DNA from: Roseibium sp. TrichSKD4
GTDB lineage: Bacteria > Pseudomonadota > Alphaproteobacteria > Rhizobiales > Stappiaceae
DNA: 34,207 nucleotides
Assembly (NCBI RefSeq): GCF_000148725.1
Contig: NZ_GL476320.1
Span: 1,168,288-1,202,494, forward strand
Direction of reading: 5' to 3'
The translations under genes and the position numbers were made by a program. Below are positions 31,090 through 34,207 of this stretch, in pieces. The notes under the pieces were generated by a model. It did no database searches. It was not told the origin of the DNA and was given only the letters and a program-made list of their open reading frames with translations. Position 1 is the stretch's first letter; each line of letters begins with the position of its first letter.

Positions 31090-33889
31090 CTAGAAGAATG
31101 AGCGCCGTTGCCACCAACCGCCACGTTTTGGCTTTTTGGCTTCCTCATTGTCGGATGCAGATTCGCTGGTAACAACCGGCTCTAGCGGAGCGGTGCGAGC
31201 AGATGCATCTTCTTGATCATCTGCTGCGACCTCACGTGCGGCCTGTGCCACAGGCTCTTCTGAAACCGGCGTCGGCGCAACGATTGGCTTGTCATCGTCG
31301 TTTGCTTCAACATCCGAGGCGGTTTCTGAAGCAATTCCGCTGTCAGTTGTTTCTTCCGAACCAGCAGCTTCAGCAGTGGTTGCAGAAGTGTCGACAGCTT
31401 CAACGGTCGCACCCGGCTCCCCTGTGTCCGCAGCGTTGCTGTCGCCAGAGGCCGCATCGGCATCAGACGTGGCTGCTTCATCATTTTCATCTGAAGCTGC
31501 GACTGTATCGCCTTCATTGGTGCGGCGACCGCGACGGCCACCACGACGCCCACGCCGACGCTTGCGGCGACGGTCCTCTTCGCTGGCATCATCACCATCT
31601 TCGGACTGAGCTTCTTGAGCTTCGGCACCATCGTCGTCTTCAGAGGCCTGCTGTTCCTGATCAGACCGTTCTGGCCCATCACCACGACCCCGCCGCCCCC
31701 TCGCGGCGGCGGCGGCGCTTCCGATCCCGGTCACCATCCTGATCAGCTTCATCAGAGGAGGTTTCTTGAACCTCTTCCTCTGGCTCGTCTTCATCTTCAA
31801 TCAGATCAATCGTGTCAGGTTGGACGTATTGAACAACCGGAGCTGGGAAACGGTCACGGTCGACGAGTTCGCCGCGATCCAGCATATAATGCTGCCCATT
31901 GACCATCACATCAGCTTGCACTTCAATCTCAACTGCAAACCGGCCCTCAAGTTCAACAAGATGCGCGCGCTTCTGGTTCAGAACGTAGAGCGCAACGGTT
32001 GTCGAGGTCCGCAAGATGAGATTGTGTGTGGCGCCTTTCAGCAGATTGTCTTCGACGGACCGAAGAACGTGCAGGGCAACCGATTCAACGGAACGGATCA
32101 TGCCTGTGCCGTTACAATGCGGGCATGGTGTTGTCGAACTTTCAAGAACCCCGGTGCGCAGCCGCTGGCGAGACATCTCCAGAAGGCCGAAGTGTGAAAT
32201 ACGGCCGACCTGAATGCGGGCCCGGTCGTTTTTCAAGCATTCTTTGAGTTTGCGCTCAACATTCCGGTTGTTCTTGTTCTCCTCCATATCGATGAAGTCG
32301 ATGACAACAAGACCTGCCAAATCGCGTAAGCGCAGCTGGCGCGCAACTTCCTCTGCAGCTTCCAGGTTGGTCTGAAGCGCCGTGTCCTCAATGTTGTGCT
32401 CTTTTGTCGACTTGCCGGAGTTCACGTCGATCGAGACCAGCGCTTCGGTCTGGTTGATAACAATATAGCCACCCGATTTCATCGTGACTTGAGGCGAGAA
32501 CATTGCATCAAGTTGTGGTTCAACTCCGAACCGGATGAACAGCGGGGAGGGGTCGCGATAAGGTTGAACGTTTTTCGCATGGCTCGGCATGAGCATGCGC
32601 ATGAAGTCCTTGGCTTCTCGGTAGCCCTCTTCTCCGGCCACCAACACCTGATTGATGTCCTTGTTGTAGAGGTCGCGAATCGAGCGCTTGATCAGGCTGC
32701 CTTCCTCATAAACAAGGTTCGGCGCGCTTGATTGTAAGGTCAGATCTCGAACGGTTTCCCAAAGTCGCATCAGGTATTCGAAATCACGCTTGATCTCAGC
32801 CTTCGTCCGGCTCGCACCTGCCGTTCGCAGGATAACGCCCATTCCTTCCGGCACATCCAGCTCGGATGCAATTTTCTTCAAGCGTTTACGGTCAGTTGGC
32901 TGTGTGATTTTTCTGGAAATGCCGCCACCGCGTGCCGTGTTTGGCATCAAAACAGAGTAGCGACCTGCCAGTGACAGGTAGGTTGTCAGAGCAGCACCCT
33001 TATTGCCGCGCTCTTCTTTAACGACCTGCACCAGAATGATCTGACGGCGCTTGATGACTTCCTGAATTTTGTAGTGGCGACGCGGTGCCTGCCGACGCTC
33101 AGGAACTTCTTCCATTGCATCTTCGGCCCCAACAGATTCTACACTGTCTTCGTCATCGCTATTCTCATCATCCGCATCACGACGGCGGCGTCTTGAGCGC
33201 GCTCTTACCGGCGCATCATCATCTTCCTCTGTATCCGCTTCGGTTGCGTCCTCATCGTCGTCCGCGTCAGAACGTGCCTCGAAAGCGTCCGCCTCATCGG
33301 TTGCAGCGTCTTTTGCATCAACAGCTGGATCGCTTTCGCTGTCCGCGTTCTGTTCAGCAGAAGGCTCCTCATTGTTCTCCGAAGCATCGTTGGATGCAGT
33401 CAGCTGTTCGTCATCCAAAACGCCAGTGGTCTCAGAAGCCTCGGCAGCTTCCCCATCTTCAGTTGTTTCTTCTGAAGTGCTCTCGTCCAACTCGTCGTCA
33501 GAGCTGGCGACGACATCTTCTTTGGTCTCGTTCCGCGCAGCACGGCTGCGACGACGGCGTTTTGGTTTTTCGTCCGAATCGGCCGCGTCATCTTGTTCCC
33601 GCTCGGCAGCTTCCGCTTCCAGTAGCGCCTGACGGTCCGCGACAGGTATCTGATAATAATCCGGGTGAATTTCACTAAAAGCCAAGAAACCGTGCCGGTT
33701 TCCGCCATATTCGACGAAAGCCGCCTGAAGTGATGGTTCGACCCGAGTAACCTTGGCTAGATAAATATTCCCGCGAAGCTGCTTTCGATTAGCTGCCTCA
33801 AAATCAAATTCTTCTACCCGATTTCCACGCACGACGACGACCCGGGTCTCTTCCGGGTGGGCCGCGTCGATCAGCATTTTGTTTGCCAT
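31090..33889 (-). CDS. rne: Ribonuclease E, frame interrupted near the C-terminus
   Basis: RNase E starts mRNA decay and matures rRNA and tRNA; it organises the degradosome. The start at 33889 gives MANKMLIDAAHPEETRVVVV. The S1 domain is split by a long acidic insert (about residues 85-270) and resumes at HYKIQEVIKRRQIILVQVVK. The catalytic DNase-I-like domain has SIDVNSGKSTKEHN and VVIDFIDMEENKN (metal-binding Asp residues) at about 480-520. The zinc-link is CPHCNGTG. The first frame ends at 31679 (REGAAGSW), while the rest of the tail continues in another frame to a W/R/F-rich end (GGWWQRRSFF) at 31090. Removing one C from the run at 31696-31700 joins them as EGRRGRGDGPERSDQEQQ and gives about 932 residues. 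The catalytic half is intact either way. Confidence 0.9.
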
Positions 33890-34207
33890 TGAGTTCAGTC
33901 TCCACGGCAGCGCGAGCGGGATAAGACAATATCTTCCCTGCGCCCGAAGCGCATGCAGCTGCCGCTATGGTTTTGTGATTTGGTGCTACGGGGCTTGCGT
34001 CCATTGCTGCGGGGGAAACAACAGCAGCGGCCGCCATGGCGGGGCCAGCTGATATGTTGATCCTCATTTGCATCGCGCGGGTCCTTCGGGGGCAAGCAAG
34101 CCCTGGTTATTACGTTGTTGTTCCGTTAAGCGAGGAAGCACGCGCCGAAATACGCGAGTTTGCCGCATCGCAATTCTCTCGGACCGTCCGCTTGTTCTCT
34201 ATATCCG
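33890..34207 (-). promoter_or_regulatory. Upstream region and leader of rne
   Basis: No convincing gene is seen in this 318-base stretch; the short frames on the minus strand lack start signals. RNase E genes in other bacteria have a long 5' leader with hairpins used for autoregulation. GC-rich segments such as GCGGCCGCC near 34028 and GCGCGGGTCC near 34075 could form such structures. I cannot identify a defined element. Confidence 0.4.

Noticed and set aside
31203-31742. 179-codon frame antisense to the rne tail
   Set aside because: Compositional shadow of the acidic/arginine-rich tail.
33085-33678. 197-codon frame antisense to rne
   Set aside because: It is the shadow of the acidic insert of RNase E, with His/Pro/Arg-rich low complexity and no ribosome binding site.
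1-34207. CRISPR arrays or tandem-repeat arrays
   Set aside because: No regularly spaced direct repeats of 20 or more bases were seen by eye on either strand.

Overview
The window reads as an alphaproteobacterial chromosome, most likely of the order Hyphomicrobiales. I infer a marine, Stappiaceae-like relative (Pseudovibrio/Roseibium type) from the moderate GC, the PopZ-type polar organiser, the block pcm - TolC-type exporter - popZ - valS, and an RNase E with a large acidic insert and a W/R/F-rich C-terminal tail. The genus is inference.

Positions 1 to about 13,930 are a degraded accessory island. It begins with small unrecognised genes, a possible effector-like protein (915-1724) and a truncated IS5-type transposase (1777-1998). 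A prophage remnant follows (about 2,100-6,600): a DUF6362-like protein, an unusual CAU-anticodon tRNA, a DUF3088 protein, a coiled-coil/zinc-ribbon protein, an XRE repressor that faces early genes across three CCTNAGG operators, a KilAC antirepressor and a small terminase subunit. Large terminase, capsid, tail and integrase genes are absent, so this is not a functional phage. Next come a chimeric IS3 transposase fragment, a frameshifted DUF998 membrane protein, a possible recombinase relic, a SAM methyltransferase and a serine/threonine dehydratase. A complete IS66-family element follows (10,240-12,697), bounded by an 8-bp duplication TTTCTGTG, then an acyl carrier protein and a small Cys-containing protein. 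The island ends at the 5' half of a tRNA-Cys gene (13,894-13,933, minus strand), a likely scar of integration.

Positions from about 14,200 are core chromosome. Plus-strand genes are the PCMT-family isoaspartyl methyltransferase, a TolC-family porin, popZ, valS and a DUF2155 protein, with a DUF1284 protein on the minus strand between popZ and valS. A convergent minus-strand block holds M48 metalloprotease - DsbA-like thioredoxin - accB - accC (periplasmic protein quality control followed by the first step of fatty-acid synthesis) and aat (N-end rule). Two insertions stand out here: a two-ORF PAP2 locus beside aat, and a divergent nitrilase-superfamily gene between aat and accC. An aminotransferase and RNase E finish the window.

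Three loci (DUF998, PAP2, rne) have their coding information split between two frames. In DUF998 and rne the break falls in a homopolymer run and a one-base change restores the expected protein, so they are either recent mutations or base-calling errors. No CRISPR array, restriction-modification system or recognisable defence island was seen. The most unusual local signals are the hybrid initiator-like tRNA, the half tRNA-Cys border, the three-operator immunity switch, and the orphan acyl carrier protein placed directly behind a terminator.
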